Below are positions 1-8,230 of a stretch of DNA of 36,116 nt, piece by piece. Made by a program: the position numbers and the translations under genes. The notes below the pieces were generated by a model, which did no database searches, was not told the origin of the DNA, and saw only the letters and a list, made by a program, of their open reading frames with translations. The stretch's first letter is position 1, and every line of letters starts with the position of its first letter. The DNA comes from Candidatus Accumulibacter vicinus (GTDB lineage Bacteria; Pseudomonadota; Gammaproteobacteria; Burkholderiales; Rhodocyclaceae), in contig DIME01000147.1 of assembly GCA_002425405.1 (NCBI GenBank), forward strand, positions 1 through 36,116, read 5' to 3'.

Positions 1-1
1 A

Positions 2-86
2 TGAAAGTCATGCCCGTTTCCCTCTCCCCCGACCCCTCCCCCACAAGTGGGGAGGGGAGATTCGTGAGTCGCTGACGCGACTTTCA
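2..86. repeat. Palindromic intergenic repeat (REP/MITE-like)
   Basis: The outer ends are an 8-bp inverted repeat, TGAAAGTC at 2-9 and GACTTTCA at 79-86. Inside are two further palindromes: CCCCTCCCC (33-41) pairing with GGGGAGGGG (49-57) over a 7-base loop, and AGTCGC (67-72) pairing with GCGACT (77-82). Nested hairpins closed by short terminal inverted repeats, with no coding capacity, are typical of small non-autonomous repeats scattered between genes. Copy number elsewhere in the genome cannot be seen from here, and the left edge may continue outside the window. Confidence 0.5.
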
Positions 87-324
87 CATTAAGCAGTTCC
101 AGACAAGTTCTCCGACATTCATGCGGCGGAATTCCTCGGGCTGTTGCTGTTGAATGGCGGAAGACTTCCCTCTAATGGCGCTTAAGCGTCGGCGGGGCAT
201 GCGCTTCCGCGTTTCCTGACGGCAGATTAGGGGATTTCCGGAAGGTCCGGCACGGAGCCAGACCGTTCAGTGTCCGGTTCCATGCAGCTTATCGGCTGAC
301 ATCGACGACAACCCGCCTACATAC
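87..324. other. Non-coding stretch, nothing recognised
   Basis: Between the palindromic repeat and the oxidoreductase remnant, all frames contain only short, compositionally poor open frames without good ribosome binding sites. I see no RNA gene, terminator or promoter that I can support. It may be further decayed sequence from the same event that left the neighbouring pseudogene fragment. Confidence 0.4.
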
Positions 325-455
325 CTTGCCGTCGAGCAATGAGAGCATCGCCGTGTAACCGGCGGTGCCGATGGCCATTGCCTACCCGGCAGCGCCACCA
401 GCCATGCGCCCTGGACGCGTGCCAGCTCGGCCAGTCCGCCACAATCCGTCTCGCC
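325..455 (-). pseudogene. Decayed fragment of AcuI/YhdH-type MDR oxidoreductase
   Basis: On the minus strand one frame from 455 reads GETDCGGLAELARVQGAW then LVALPGR. A second frame from the ATG at 378 reads AMAIGTAGYTAMLSLLDG. Joined across a frameshift near 380, they match the central part of the acrylyl-CoA reductase/YhdH quinone oxidoreductase family, remembered as GET-HWGG-LAE, GDWLVPLP and AMAIGTAGFTAML. The codon before the first block is preceded by a stop, and homology ends after LLDG, so only about 43 of roughly 330 residues remain. This looks like a broken, non-functional remnant. The identification comes from motif memory, not a database search. Confidence 0.6.
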
Positions 456-512
456 ATCTTTGCATCATTTCTCGGTGCATTTTGCGCAGAGCTCGGCATT
501 CCTGTCCGACTC

Positions 513-522
513 TTGGTATAAT
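513..522 (+). promoter_or_regulatory. Extended -10 promoter of the ndk operon
   Basis: TTGGTATAAT contains a perfect TATAAT at 517-522 preceded by the TGn extended -10 motif. No good -35 hexamer lies 16-18 bp upstream, which is usual for extended -10 promoters. Transcription would begin near 529, giving a leader of about 64 nt before ndk, and could read the whole block of nine genes. Confidence 0.6.
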
Positions 523-592
523 CTCAAGTTATGTGTCTAGGAACATGATTTGCCGTTGTTTTTTTGATTTGCCCGCCTTTGGAGAATGACGC

Positions 593-1021
593 ATGGCCAT
601 CGAACGTACCCTTTCCATCATCAAACCCGACGCCGTTGCCAAGAATGTGATCGGCAAGATTTACTCCCGTTTTGAGACCAATGGCCTGAAGGTCATTGCC
701 GCCAAGCTGGCCTGGTTGTCGCCGCAGGAAGCGGGCGCCTTCTACGCCGTTCATAAGGAGCGTCCTTTCTTCAACGATCTGGTTTCCTTCATGATTTCCG
801 GCCCGGTGATGATTCAGGTTCTTGAGGGCGAGAACGCCATCGCCAAGAACCGCGAACTGATGGGCGCAACTGATCCGAAAAAGGCCGATCCAGGAACCAT
901 CCGCGCTGATTTCGCCGAGTCGATCGACGCCAACGCAGTGCATGGTTCCGACGGAGAGGAAACGGCGAAGGTGGAAATCGCCTTCTTTTTCCCGGCGATG
1001 AACGTCTATTCCGGCCGCTAG
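593..1021 (+). CDS. ndk: Nucleoside-diphosphate kinase
   Basis: This 142-residue protein transfers the gamma phosphate from ATP to other nucleoside diphosphates through a phosphohistidine, balancing NTP and dNTP pools in the cytoplasm. The N-terminus TLSIIKPDAV carries the conserved Lys11. The catalytic histidine is H117 in NAVHGSD. Length and motifs fit bacterial Ndk (about 140 residues). The ATG at 593 follows a GGAGA ribosome binding site at 581-585. It is the first gene after the extended -10 promoter, with rlmN 19 bp downstream, an arrangement common in betaproteobacteria. Confidence 0.97.
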   Translation: MAIERTLSIIKPDAVAKNVIGKIYSRFETNGLKVIAAKLAWLSPQEAGAFYAVHKERPFFNDLVSFMISGPVMIQVLEGENAIAKNRELMGATDPKKADPGTIRADFAESIDANAVHGSDGEETAKVEIAFFFPAMNVYSGR

Positions 1022-1040
1022 GTCGGAGTCATTCGCCCAG

Positions 1041-2159
1041 ATGACGGTCAATCTGCTCGACCTGGATGCTGCCAGACTGACGGCCTTTCTGGCCGATAAC
1101 GGTGAAAAGCCGTTCCGCGCCAGACAGGTGCTGCGCTGGTTGCATCGTTTCGGGCAGCGTGATTTCGACGCCATGACCGACATTGCCAAGAGTCTGCGCG
1201 AGAAACTCAAGACCCTGGCAGTGGTAGTCCCGCCTGGGCTCATCGCCGATCGGGTCTCGGACGACGGCACGCGCAAGTTCCTGTTCGATGTCGGTGACGG
1301 CAACGTCATCGAATCCGTCTTCATCCCCGAGCTTGAGCGGGGAACGCTGTGCATTTCAACTCAGGCCGGCTGCGCGCTCGATTGTTCGTTCTGCTCGACC
1401 GGCAAACAGGGATTCAACCGCAATCTGACAGTGGCCGAGATCGTCGGTCAGTTATGGCAGGCCAGGCAGGCGCTGAGTGCCTGCCAGGAACAGGGGGGGC
1501 AGTCCGAACGGGTGATCAGCAATGTCGTGCTGATGGGCATGGGTGAGCCGCTGGCCAACCTCGACAATACGGTGACAGCACTGCGCCTGATGCTTGACGA
1601 CCATGCTTATGGCCTGTCGCGCCGACGGGTCACGGTATCCACCTCGGGTCTGGTGCCGGCGATGGATCGTCTGCGCGATGAATGCGCGGTAGCGCTGGCG
1701 GTCTCTTTGCACGCACCCAATGATCGCTTGCGCGATGAACTGGTGCCGATCAACCGGAAATACCCCCTGCGCGAGTTGCTGGCTGCCTGCCTGCGTTATC
1801 TCGAGAAAGCGCCACGTGATTTCGTGACCTTCGAGTATGTGATGCTCGACGGGGTCAATGACACCGATGCACAGGCGCGCGAGTTGCTGGTCCTGACGCG
1901 TGACGTGCCGTGCAAATTCAACCTGATTCCCTTCAATCCCTTCCCGGGCTCGCCCTATCGGCGTTCGCCGGCGACGCGCATTCGGCGTTTCGCCGAGCTT
2001 CTGAGCGACACCGGAGTGGTGACGACCACTCGCAAGACGCGTGGCGACGACATCGCTGCTGCCTGTGGTCAACTGGCCGGACAGGTTCTCGACAGAACGC
2101 AGCGGACGGGTCGGCGAAGCATTGCTCTCTACCTTGACCGTCAAGAGGTCTGCACTTGA
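1041..2159 (+). CDS. rlmN: Dual-specificity 23S rRNA/tRNA adenine-C2 methyltransferase RlmN
   Basis: A 372-residue radical-SAM enzyme that methylates C2 of A2503 in 23S rRNA and of A37 in some tRNAs. The iron-sulfur motif CxxxCxxC is C111, C115 and C118 (GCALDCSFCSTGKQG). MGMGEPL (165-171) and the VSTSGLVP segment are typical of the family. C341 in AAACGQL is in the position of the cysteine that forms the methyl-enzyme intermediate. The ATG at 1041 has GGAG at 1025-1028. The stop overlaps the TTG start of the next gene, suggesting translational coupling. Confidence 0.96.
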   Translation: MTVNLLDLDAARLTAFLADNGEKPFRARQVLRWLHRFGQRDFDAMTDIAKSLREKLKTLAVVVPPGLIADRVSDDGTRKFLFDVGDGNVIESVFIPELERGTLCISTQAGCALDCSFCSTGKQGFNRNLTVAEIVGQLWQARQALSACQEQGGQSERVISNVVLMGMGEPLANLDNTVTALRLMLDDHAYGLSRRRVTVSTSGLVPAMDRLRDECAVALAVSLHAPNDRLRDELVPINRKYPLRELLAACLRYLEKAPRDFVTFEYVMLDGVNDTDAQARELLVLTRDVPCKFNLIPFNPFPGSPYRRSPATRIRRFAELLSDTGVVTTTRKTRGDDIAAACGQLAGQVLDRTQRTGRRSIALYLDRQEVCT

Positions 2160-2962
2160 GGAGGACGTCGTGCTGGGCGATCCTTGCCTGTCTGTGCATT
2201 GCTGCCTGCTCGTCGACAGGCGCCTTGCAGATGACAAAGCAGAAGGAAGTCGATGAGGCGGCCGATTCGCGTACCCCGACCAAACCGCGCGACGCCCGCA
2301 CGCGCGCCAAATTGCATACCGAACTGGGTTCGCTCTATCTCCAGGAGGGCAATCTGGCGGTCGCTCTTGAAGAGCTGACCATCGCCATCGACATTGACCC
2401 CGACTACGCCAAGGCCCATGCGACGCGCGGACTGGCGGGCTTCCGGGTGCGTGAGATGCAGGCCGCCGACCAGGACTTTCGTCGAGCCTTGAGTCTCGAC
2501 GCCAACGACCCCGAGATCAACAATAATTACGGCTGGTTCCTCTGTCAGGTGGGGCGGGAGAAGGAAGCGATCACATTCTTTCAGCAAGCGATCAAGAACC
2601 CGCTCTATGAGACACCCGAGAAGGCCTATCTGAACGCGGGTGCCTGTTACGCCAAGCTCGGCGAACTGGTCACTGCCGAGAATTATGTTCAGCAGAGCCT
2701 GCTGATCGCGCCGAATAACCTGCAGGCCCTGCTGCAACTGGCCAGCATCAATTATCAACGCGGTCATCTGGAGCTGGCCAAGCAGCAACTCTCGGATGTG
2801 TTGCGCAGGACCGAACCAAGCGCCGAAGCGCTGTGGCTGGGCGTTCGGATTGAGCGCCAACTCGGTGAGCGTGTCGCTGAGGCCAAATACGGCAGTCAGT
2901 TGCGGCGAAGATTCCCGCTCTCGCCCGAGGCGCAGCAACTGCTGAGGGGCAACTTCGAATGA
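2156..2962 (+). CDS. pilW: Type IV pilus biogenesis/stability lipoprotein PilW (PilF)
   Basis: This 268-residue TPR protein has a lipoprotein signal peptide, with lipobox IAAC and lipidation at C18. In the family it sits at the outer membrane and helps assemble the PilQ secretin. TPR repeats cover most of the mature chain, e.g. LGSLYLQEGNLAVALEEL, then the motifs around NNNYGWFLCQVG and LASINYQRGHLELAKQQL. The start is a TTG at 2156 overlapping the rlmN stop; the first in-frame ATG lies after the lipobox and would remove the signal peptide, so TTG is preferred. AGAGG lies 8 bp upstream. The end overlaps rodZ by 4 bp (ATGA). Confidence 0.9.
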   Translation: MRRTSCWAILACLCIAACSSTGALQMTKQKEVDEAADSRTPTKPRDARTRAKLHTELGSLYLQEGNLAVALEELTIAIDIDPDYAKAHATRGLAGFRVREMQAADQDFRRALSLDANDPEINNNYGWFLCQVGREKEAITFFQQAIKNPLYETPEKAYLNAGACYAKLGELVTAENYVQQSLLIAPNNLQALLQLASINYQRGHLELAKQQLSDVLRRTEPSAEALWLGVRIERQLGERVAEAKYGSQLRRRFPLSPEAQQLLRGNFE

Positions 2963-3843
2963 GTGAACCATCCCGTTTTTCGGCGCCGGCTGCGCCCGGT
3001 CTGCCAGCGGCCGATCCATTCCGCGAGCAGCTGACGAGTGGCGAAACGCTGGCGCCCGTGAGCGGAAACGTCGGCCAACAGTTGCGTACTGCTCGGGAGG
3101 CTAGAAACATGAGTCTGGCCGAGGTGGCACAGTCGCTCAAGCTGGGTCCTAGACAGATAGCCGCGATCGAGGCCGAGGATTGGGCGTCATTGCCCGGTAA
3201 TACCATGATTCGTGGTTTCGTTCGTAACTATGCGCGCCTGCTCAATGTGGATGCCGATACCCTGATGCACGGGCTGGATGCCGCACAACTTCAGCAAACG
3301 GCGCAGCTCGAGGTGTCGGCCGGAACCACTGCCAGCCTTCCGAATACCAGCAACCGGCGCCCACAACGCCGGGATTATCTTGCCGTATTGGCGGGCTTGT
3401 TGCTGTTGGGACTGGCCGTGCTGGCCTATTTCTATGCTCCGGCGGATTTCTGGCAGGAAAAGCTGGCGGCGTTGCTGGCCCGCAACCCAATCCCTGTCCA
3501 ACAGCCGGCTGCCCCACCGGTTGCGCCACTGCCAGCCGCAATCGGCGAATCGGTGACGATCGTGCCGACGCCGAATGCGACGGTACTTTCGGACACGACC
3601 AACAGCGGCCGTGGTCTGCGGCTGCGTTTCACGCAACCCGCCTGGGTCGAGGTCCGCGACGGACGTGGCCAGATCGTCTTTGCCGAGTTGAGCCCGGCCG
3701 GTAGCCAGCGGGAAGTTGCAGGGCAGCCGCCGTTCTCTCTGGTCGTGGGCAACGCGACACAGGTGACGATCGAGTACCAGGGCCGGATGATCGACATTTC
3801 GCAGCGCATCAAGGGCGATGTCGCCCGACTGACGATCGAATGA
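2959..3843 (+). CDS. rodZ: Cytoskeletal membrane protein RodZ-like
   Basis: A 294-residue bitopic membrane protein of the RodZ family, which links MreB filaments to the elongation machinery. Residues about 38-105 form the Cro-type helix-turn-helix domain (QLRTAREARNMSLAEVAQSL). Residues 141-160 are one transmembrane helix preceded by a basic cluster (RRPQRRD). A Pro/Ala-rich linker (180-195) then leads to the C-terminal periplasmic beta domain (DUF4115-like, about 215-294). The location between pilW and ispG is the usual one. The ATG overlaps the pilW stop. Confidence 0.92.
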   Translation: MSEPSRFSAPAAPGLPAADPFREQLTSGETLAPVSGNVGQQLRTAREARNMSLAEVAQSLKLGPRQIAAIEAEDWASLPGNTMIRGFVRNYARLLNVDADTLMHGLDAAQLQQTAQLEVSAGTTASLPNTSNRRPQRRDYLAVLAGLLLLGLAVLAYFYAPADFWQEKLAALLARNPIPVQQPAAPPVAPLPAAIGESVTIVPTPNATVLSDTTNSGRGLRLRFTQPAWVEVRDGRGQIVFAELSPAGSQREVAGQPPFSLVVGNATQVTIEYQGRMIDISQRIKGDVARLTIE

Positions 3844-3847
3844 GCCG

Positions 3848-5113
3848 GTGTCGGCCAAGGCGCCCATCGTGAGCCAGAGATTGCCCGGCGCAGTACGTCG
3901 GCGTACGCGTTCGGTCAGGGTTGGCCAGGTCACGGTAGGCGGCGAGTCGCCGGTGGTCGTCCAGTCGATGACCAATACCGATACCGTCGACGTGGTCAGG
4001 ACGGCGATTCAATGCGCCGAATTGGCGCGCGCCGGGTCGGAACTGGTGCGTATCACCGTCAATACGTCCGAAGCGGCGGCATCTGTGGCGGCGATCCGCG
4101 CCCACCTCGACCGTATGGGTGTCGACGTACCGTTGATCGGCGATTTTCACTATAACGGTCATCGCTTGCTCGCCGATCATCCCGCCTGCGCCGAGGTCCT
4201 GGCCAAATATCGCATCAATCCAGGCAATGTCGGGCACGGCCGCAAGCGCGACGAACAGTTCGCGCAGATGATCGAGATTGCCTGTCGGTACGAAAAACCG
4301 GTGCGCATCGGGGTGAACTGGGGAAGCCTCGATCAGGATCTGCTGGCGCGCATCATGGACGAGAATGCGCTTCGCCCGGATCCCCGTGATGCGGTCGAAG
4401 TGATGCGCGAAGCGATGGTTGCGTCGGCGCTCGAATCGGCTGCTCGCGCCGAAGCCATTGGCCTGCCGGGAGAGTGCATCATCCTTTCGTGCAAGGTTTC
4501 CGGCGTGCAGGATTTGATTGCCATCTATCGCGAGTTGTCGCGCCGCTGTGACTATCCCCTGCATCTCGGCCTGACCGAAGCCGGCATGGGCTCCAAAGGC
4601 ATCGTCGCGTCGACGGCAGCGATGGCGGTGCTGCTGCAGGAAGGCATCGGCGACACCATCCGTGTCTCGCTGACCCCCGAACCCGGCGGCAAGCGTACCC
4701 AGGAGGTGATCGTCGCCCAAGAGTTGCTGCAGACCATGGGCTTGCGGGCGTTCACACCGATGGTTGTCGCCTGTCCGGGTTGCGGACGGACGACCAGTAC
4801 CTTCTTTCAGGAACTCGCGCAGTCGATCCAGGCGCACGTTCGCCGGCAGATGCCGCAGTGGCGGGCCGACTATGATGGTGTCGAGAACATGACCCTGGCG
4901 GTCATGGGTTGCGTGGTCAATGGGCCGGGCGAGAGCAAGCATGCCAACATCGGCATCAGCCTGCCAGGTACCGGCGAGGCTCCGGCAGCGCCGGTGTTCG
5001 AGGATGGCGTCAAGACCGTCACGCTGCGTGGCGAGCATATTGCCGAGGAATTCACCCGCATCGTCGACGCTTATGTGGCGCGCAGCTATCAGAGAAAGTC
5101 CGCAGGTTCGTGA
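3848..5113 (+). CDS. ispG: 4-hydroxy-3-methylbut-2-enyl diphosphate synthase (flavodoxin), IspG
   Basis: A 421-residue iron-sulfur enzyme of the MEP pathway that converts methylerythritol cyclodiphosphate to HMBPP. The [4Fe-4S] ligands are C309 and C312 (ACPGCGRTT) and C355 (MGCVVNGPGE), with E362 in the same motif. The N-terminal TIM-barrel motif VVQSMTNTDT begins near residue 37. Length fits the longer betaproteobacterial form. The start is uncertain: GTG at 3848 is 4 bp after rodZ with a weak Shine-Dalgarno, and an in-frame GTG at 3866 is also possible. The last base overlaps the hisS start. Confidence 0.95.
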   Translation: MSAKAPIVSQRLPGAVRRRTRSVRVGQVTVGGESPVVVQSMTNTDTVDVVRTAIQCAELARAGSELVRITVNTSEAAASVAAIRAHLDRMGVDVPLIGDFHYNGHRLLADHPACAEVLAKYRINPGNVGHGRKRDEQFAQMIEIACRYEKPVRIGVNWGSLDQDLLARIMDENALRPDPRDAVEVMREAMVASALESAARAEAIGLPGECIILSCKVSGVQDLIAIYRELSRRCDYPLHLGLTEAGMGSKGIVASTAAMAVLLQEGIGDTIRVSLTPEPGGKRTQEVIVAQELLQTMGLRAFTPMVVACPGCGRTTSTFFQELAQSIQAHVRRQMPQWRADYDGVENMTLAVMGCVVNGPGESKHANIGISLPGTGEAPAAPVFEDGVKTVTLRGEHIAEEFTRIVDAYVARSYQRKSAGS

Positions 5114-6408
5114 TGATTGCGAAAATCCAGTCGGTACGCGGGATGAACGATATCCTGCCGGACGAGGCGGAATTCTGGGACCGGTTCGAGGAAACCATCC
5201 GCTCATGGCTCAAGAGTTACGGCTACCGCCCGCTGCGCCTGCCGATCGTCGAGCCGACACCGCTATTCAAGCGCGCCATCGGCGAAGTGACCGACATCGT
5301 CGAGAAGGAGATGTACTCCTTTGTGGATAGTCTCAATGGCGAGCCCCTGACGCTGCGTCCCGAAGGGACCGCAGGCTGTGTGCGTGCCGTCATTCAGCAC
5401 AACCTGATCGCGCAACAGCCGCAACGGCTTTACTACCTGGGCCAGATGTTCCGGCACGAACGGCCACAGAAAGGGCGCTACCGCCAGTTTCATCAGGTCG
5501 GCGTCGAAGCACTGGGATTTCCCGGACCGGACATCGATGCCGAACAGATCCTGATGGGAGCCCGCCTCTGGGATGACCTCGGTCTCGAAGGCATCACGCT
5601 GCAGCTCAACACCCTGGGCCAACCTGCCGAGCGTGCTTGCCATCGTGCCGAGTTGATCCGCTATTTTGAACGGCACAAGGAAGCACTCGACGAAGAGGGC
5701 AGGCGGCGCCTGTACACCAATCCGCTACGCATCCTCGACAGCAAGAATCCGGTTTTGCACGACCTCATCGTCGGCGCACCACGACTGATCGATCACCTGG
5801 GTGCCGAGTCGCTGGCACATTTCGAGGGCGTGCAGCAGGTGCTGCGTGACGCCGGCTTGCCGTTCCAGATCAATCCGCGTTTGGTGCGCGGCCTCGACTA
5901 TTACAACCTGACGGTTTATGAGTGGCTCACTGATCGCCTCGGCGCACAAGGAACCGTCTGTGCCGGCGGTCGTTACGACGGTCTGGTACAGCAACTCGGA
6001 GGCAAGCCGGCACCCGCCTGCGGTTTTGCAATGGGTGTCGAGCGTTTGCTGGCACTGATTCGCGAGGCCGGCGGCGAGGCCAGGGCGGCAGCCATCGACG
6101 TCTATGTGGTGCATCAGGGCAGTGCCGCTTCACGTCTCGCTGCGCGCGTCGCCGAGGGCCTGCGCGACCATGGCATCGATGTCCTTTTCCATTGTGGCGG
6201 TGGCAGCTTCAAAACGCAGATGAAGAAAGCCGATGCCTCGGGTGCGGCTTTTGCCGTGATCATCGGCGATGACGAGGCCAACGCCGGCGAAGTGACTCTC
6301 AAGCCGATGCGCCCGCTTGGCGAGCAGCCGAATGAACAGACGCGAGTGCGTGTCGACAACCTCGCCGACGCAATCATCCGCTCCATTTTGAACCAGGAAG
6401 ACTCGTAA
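5113..6408 (+). CDS. hisS: Histidyl-tRNA synthetase
   Basis: A 431-residue class II aminoacyl-tRNA synthetase that charges tRNA-His. Motif 2 is visible as RHERPQKGRYRQFHQ (114-128), preceded by RPEGT (82-86). The histidine-specific motifs are RGLDYY (259-264) and AGGRYDGL (284-291). The C-terminal anticodon-binding domain occupies about 330-425. A longer open frame begins at 4909 inside ispG, but the conserved N-terminus IQSVRGMNDILP fixes the start at the ATG at 5113, in a TGATG overlap with ispG. The stop overlaps the next ATG by one base. Confidence 0.97.
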   Translation: MIAKIQSVRGMNDILPDEAEFWDRFEETIRSWLKSYGYRPLRLPIVEPTPLFKRAIGEVTDIVEKEMYSFVDSLNGEPLTLRPEGTAGCVRAVIQHNLIAQQPQRLYYLGQMFRHERPQKGRYRQFHQVGVEALGFPGPDIDAEQILMGARLWDDLGLEGITLQLNTLGQPAERACHRAELIRYFERHKEALDEEGRRRLYTNPLRILDSKNPVLHDLIVGAPRLIDHLGAESLAHFEGVQQVLRDAGLPFQINPRLVRGLDYYNLTVYEWLTDRLGAQGTVCAGGRYDGLVQQLGGKPAPACGFAMGVERLLALIREAGGEARAAAIDVYVVHQGSAASRLAARVAEGLRDHGIDVLFHCGGGSFKTQMKKADASGAAFAVIIGDDEANAGEVTLKPMRPLGEQPNEQTRVRVDNLADAIIRSILNQEDS

Positions 6409-7085
6409 TGGCAACTTACGACCTCGAAGAGCAGGAACAAATCGCCCAAATGAAGGCGTGGTGGCAGCAGTACGGCACTCTGCTGACCGGCCTCGTGACC
6501 GCGGCCTCGATCGGCGTGGTTGGCTGGCAAGGCTGGAACTGGTATCAGCGCAATCAGGCAGGACAGGCCTCACAGGTATACAGCGTCATGCAGAAGGCCG
6601 TTCTCGATAACGATGCCCAGCGCATCAAGGCGGCGAGTGGAGAACTGCTCGAGAAATACCCGAGAACGGCGTATGCACCCTTGGCCGCCTTGATCGCCGC
6701 CAAGGCGACGTATGCCGCTGGTGATGTGAAAACCGCCAAGCTGCAGTTGCTCTGGGTGGTGGAACATGGCAAGGACGAACTGCGGGATCTGGCGCGTTTG
6801 CGTCTGGCCAGCGTGCTGCTCGACGAGCAGGCCTACGATGAGGCACTCAAGCAACTCGATGGCGCGTCGAGTGCCGGCTTTATCGCCCGTTTCCAGGACA
6901 CTCGTGGCGACATCCTTGACGCCCAGGGCAAGACTGCCGAGGCGCGTGCGGCCTACCAGACTGCATTGGCCAAGCTGGATGAGGCTGGCCCGGGTGGCAA
7001 GAATACCCTGCAGGACCGGCAGGCCAATGCCGCCTATCGTGAATCACTGCAGCAGAAGCTGGATGCGCTTGGGGAGTCGAGCTGA
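6408..7085 (+). CDS. yfgM: YfgM-type tetratricopeptide protein, ancillary to SecYEG translocon
   Basis: A 225-residue protein with an N-terminal cytoplasmic segment, one membrane helix at about 23-41 (LLTGLVTAASIGVVGW) and a TPR-like periplasmic domain (about 55-215). Family members associate with SecYEG and the chaperone PpiD and help hand over exported proteins. The position between hisS and bamB is the conserved location of yfgM. The ATG shares one base with the hisS stop, and the stop shares one base with bamB, so the three genes are probably translated together. Confidence 0.88.
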   Translation: MATYDLEEQEQIAQMKAWWQQYGTLLTGLVTAASIGVVGWQGWNWYQRNQAGQASQVYSVMQKAVLDNDAQRIKAASGELLEKYPRTAYAPLAALIAAKATYAAGDVKTAKLQLLWVVEHGKDELRDLARLRLASVLLDEQAYDEALKQLDGASSAGFIARFQDTRGDILDAQGKTAEARAAYQTALAKLDEAGPGGKNTLQDRQANAAYRESLQQKLDALGESS

Positions 7086-8230
7086 TGAGGCATCCCTTCC
7101 GCGTGGCGGCAGGGCTGTCGTTGCTTCTGGTCGGCTGTTCGACGCTGGATGCCCTGAATCCGTTTTCTGGCCCTAGCGGGCCGAAGATGGCTGAACTGCA
7201 GGCGATCCAGCCAACGGATGCCGTGCGCGTGCTGTGGTCGGCAGATGTCGGCAAGGCCGGCGATCATACCTTCGTTCCGGCGGTGGTGGATTCCTCGGTC
7301 TACGCGGCGGCCCTGGACGGTACGGTCGTTCGCCTCGACGATGGCCAGCAGGTCTGGAAAATCAACGCCGGGAAGCCACTCTCGGGCGGGGTTGGCGCGG
7401 ATCAGCGAATGGTCGTGGTCGGTACCGCCAAGGGCGAGCTGTTTGCCTTTGCCACGGCGGACGGCAGCCTGTTGTGGAAAGCCCGTGCCAGTAGCGAGGT
7501 TGTTGCGCCGCCGACGGTCAGCCCCGGTCTGGTGATCGTGCGCACTGGCGATCATCGCCTGGCTGCCTATGACCCGCTCGACGGCAAGCGCAAATGGGTC
7601 TATCAACGTCCCAGCACCCCACTATCGTTGCGTGTGGCGGCCGGCCCGGTGCTGATCGACAGGTATGTCTTTGCCGGTTTTCCCGGTGGCAAACTGATTG
7701 CGGTAAGCGCAGAAAATGGCGCGCCGCTGTGGGAGGGAACGGTGGCCTTGCCGAAAGGCACCACTGAACTCGACCGGGTCGCCGATGTCACCAGCGTGCC
7801 GGTCATCGATGGACGCATGATCTGCGCGGTTGCTTTCCAGGGGCGGGTGGCCTGTTTCGACCTGGGAAACGGCAACCTGATCTGGTCGCGCGATATATCG
7901 AGCGCTGCCGGCGTGGCGATCGACAGCCGCTACGTTTATGTTGCTGACGACAGGGGTGCCGTGCATGCGCTCGACAAGGCCAGTGGTGCCAGCCTCTGGA
8001 AGCAGGACAAGCTCTTCCTGCGACGGCTTACGGCGCCGTTGCCGATGCACAACCTGATCGCCGTGGCCGATGTCAAGGGCATTGTCCATTTTCTGAGTCG
8101 CGACGATGGTTCGTTCGCGGCGCGCCAGACGACCGATGGCAGCGCGGTGCGAGCGCCCCTGCAACGACTGGGTAGCCACCTGGTCGTGCAGACCGCCAAT
8201 GGGCGCCTGCTCGTGATCGAAACGCAATGA
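7085..8230 (+). CDS. bamB: Outer membrane protein assembly factor BamB
   Basis: A 381-residue lipoprotein of the BAM complex that inserts beta-barrel proteins into the outer membrane. The signal peptide ends in lipobox LVGC with lipidation at C18. The mature part is a beta-propeller of PQQ-type repeats, with blade motifs such as VVRLDDGQQVWKINAG, LFAFATADGSLLWKA and VACFDLGNGNLIWSRD. Length fits BamB (about 380-390). The start overlaps yfgM by one base and the stop overlaps der by four (ATGA). Confidence 0.95.
   Translation: MRHPFRVAAGLSLLLVGCSTLDALNPFSGPSGPKMAELQAIQPTDAVRVLWSADVGKAGDHTFVPAVVDSSVYAAALDGTVVRLDDGQQVWKINAGKPLSGGVGADQRMVVVGTAKGELFAFATADGSLLWKARASSEVVAPPTVSPGLVIVRTGDHRLAAYDPLDGKRKWVYQRPSTPLSLRVAAGPVLIDRYVFAGFPGGKLIAVSAENGAPLWEGTVALPKGTTELDRVADVTSVPVIDGRMICAVAFQGRVACFDLGNGNLIWSRDISSAAGVAIDSRYVYVADDRGAVHALDKASGASLWKQDKLFLRRLTAPLPMHNLIAVADVKGIVHFLSRDDGSFAARQTTDGSAVRAPLQRLGSHLVVQTANGRLLVIETQ

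Noticed and set aside
4909..5112. N-terminal extension of hisS into ispG
   Set aside because: The extra 68 residues come from the ispG coding sequence in another frame; the conserved HisRS N-terminus begins at 5113.
3809..5206. 465-codon open frame antisense to ispG
   Set aside because: It mirrors ispG codon structure in a GC-rich genome, has no recognisable domain, and ispG is certain on the other strand.
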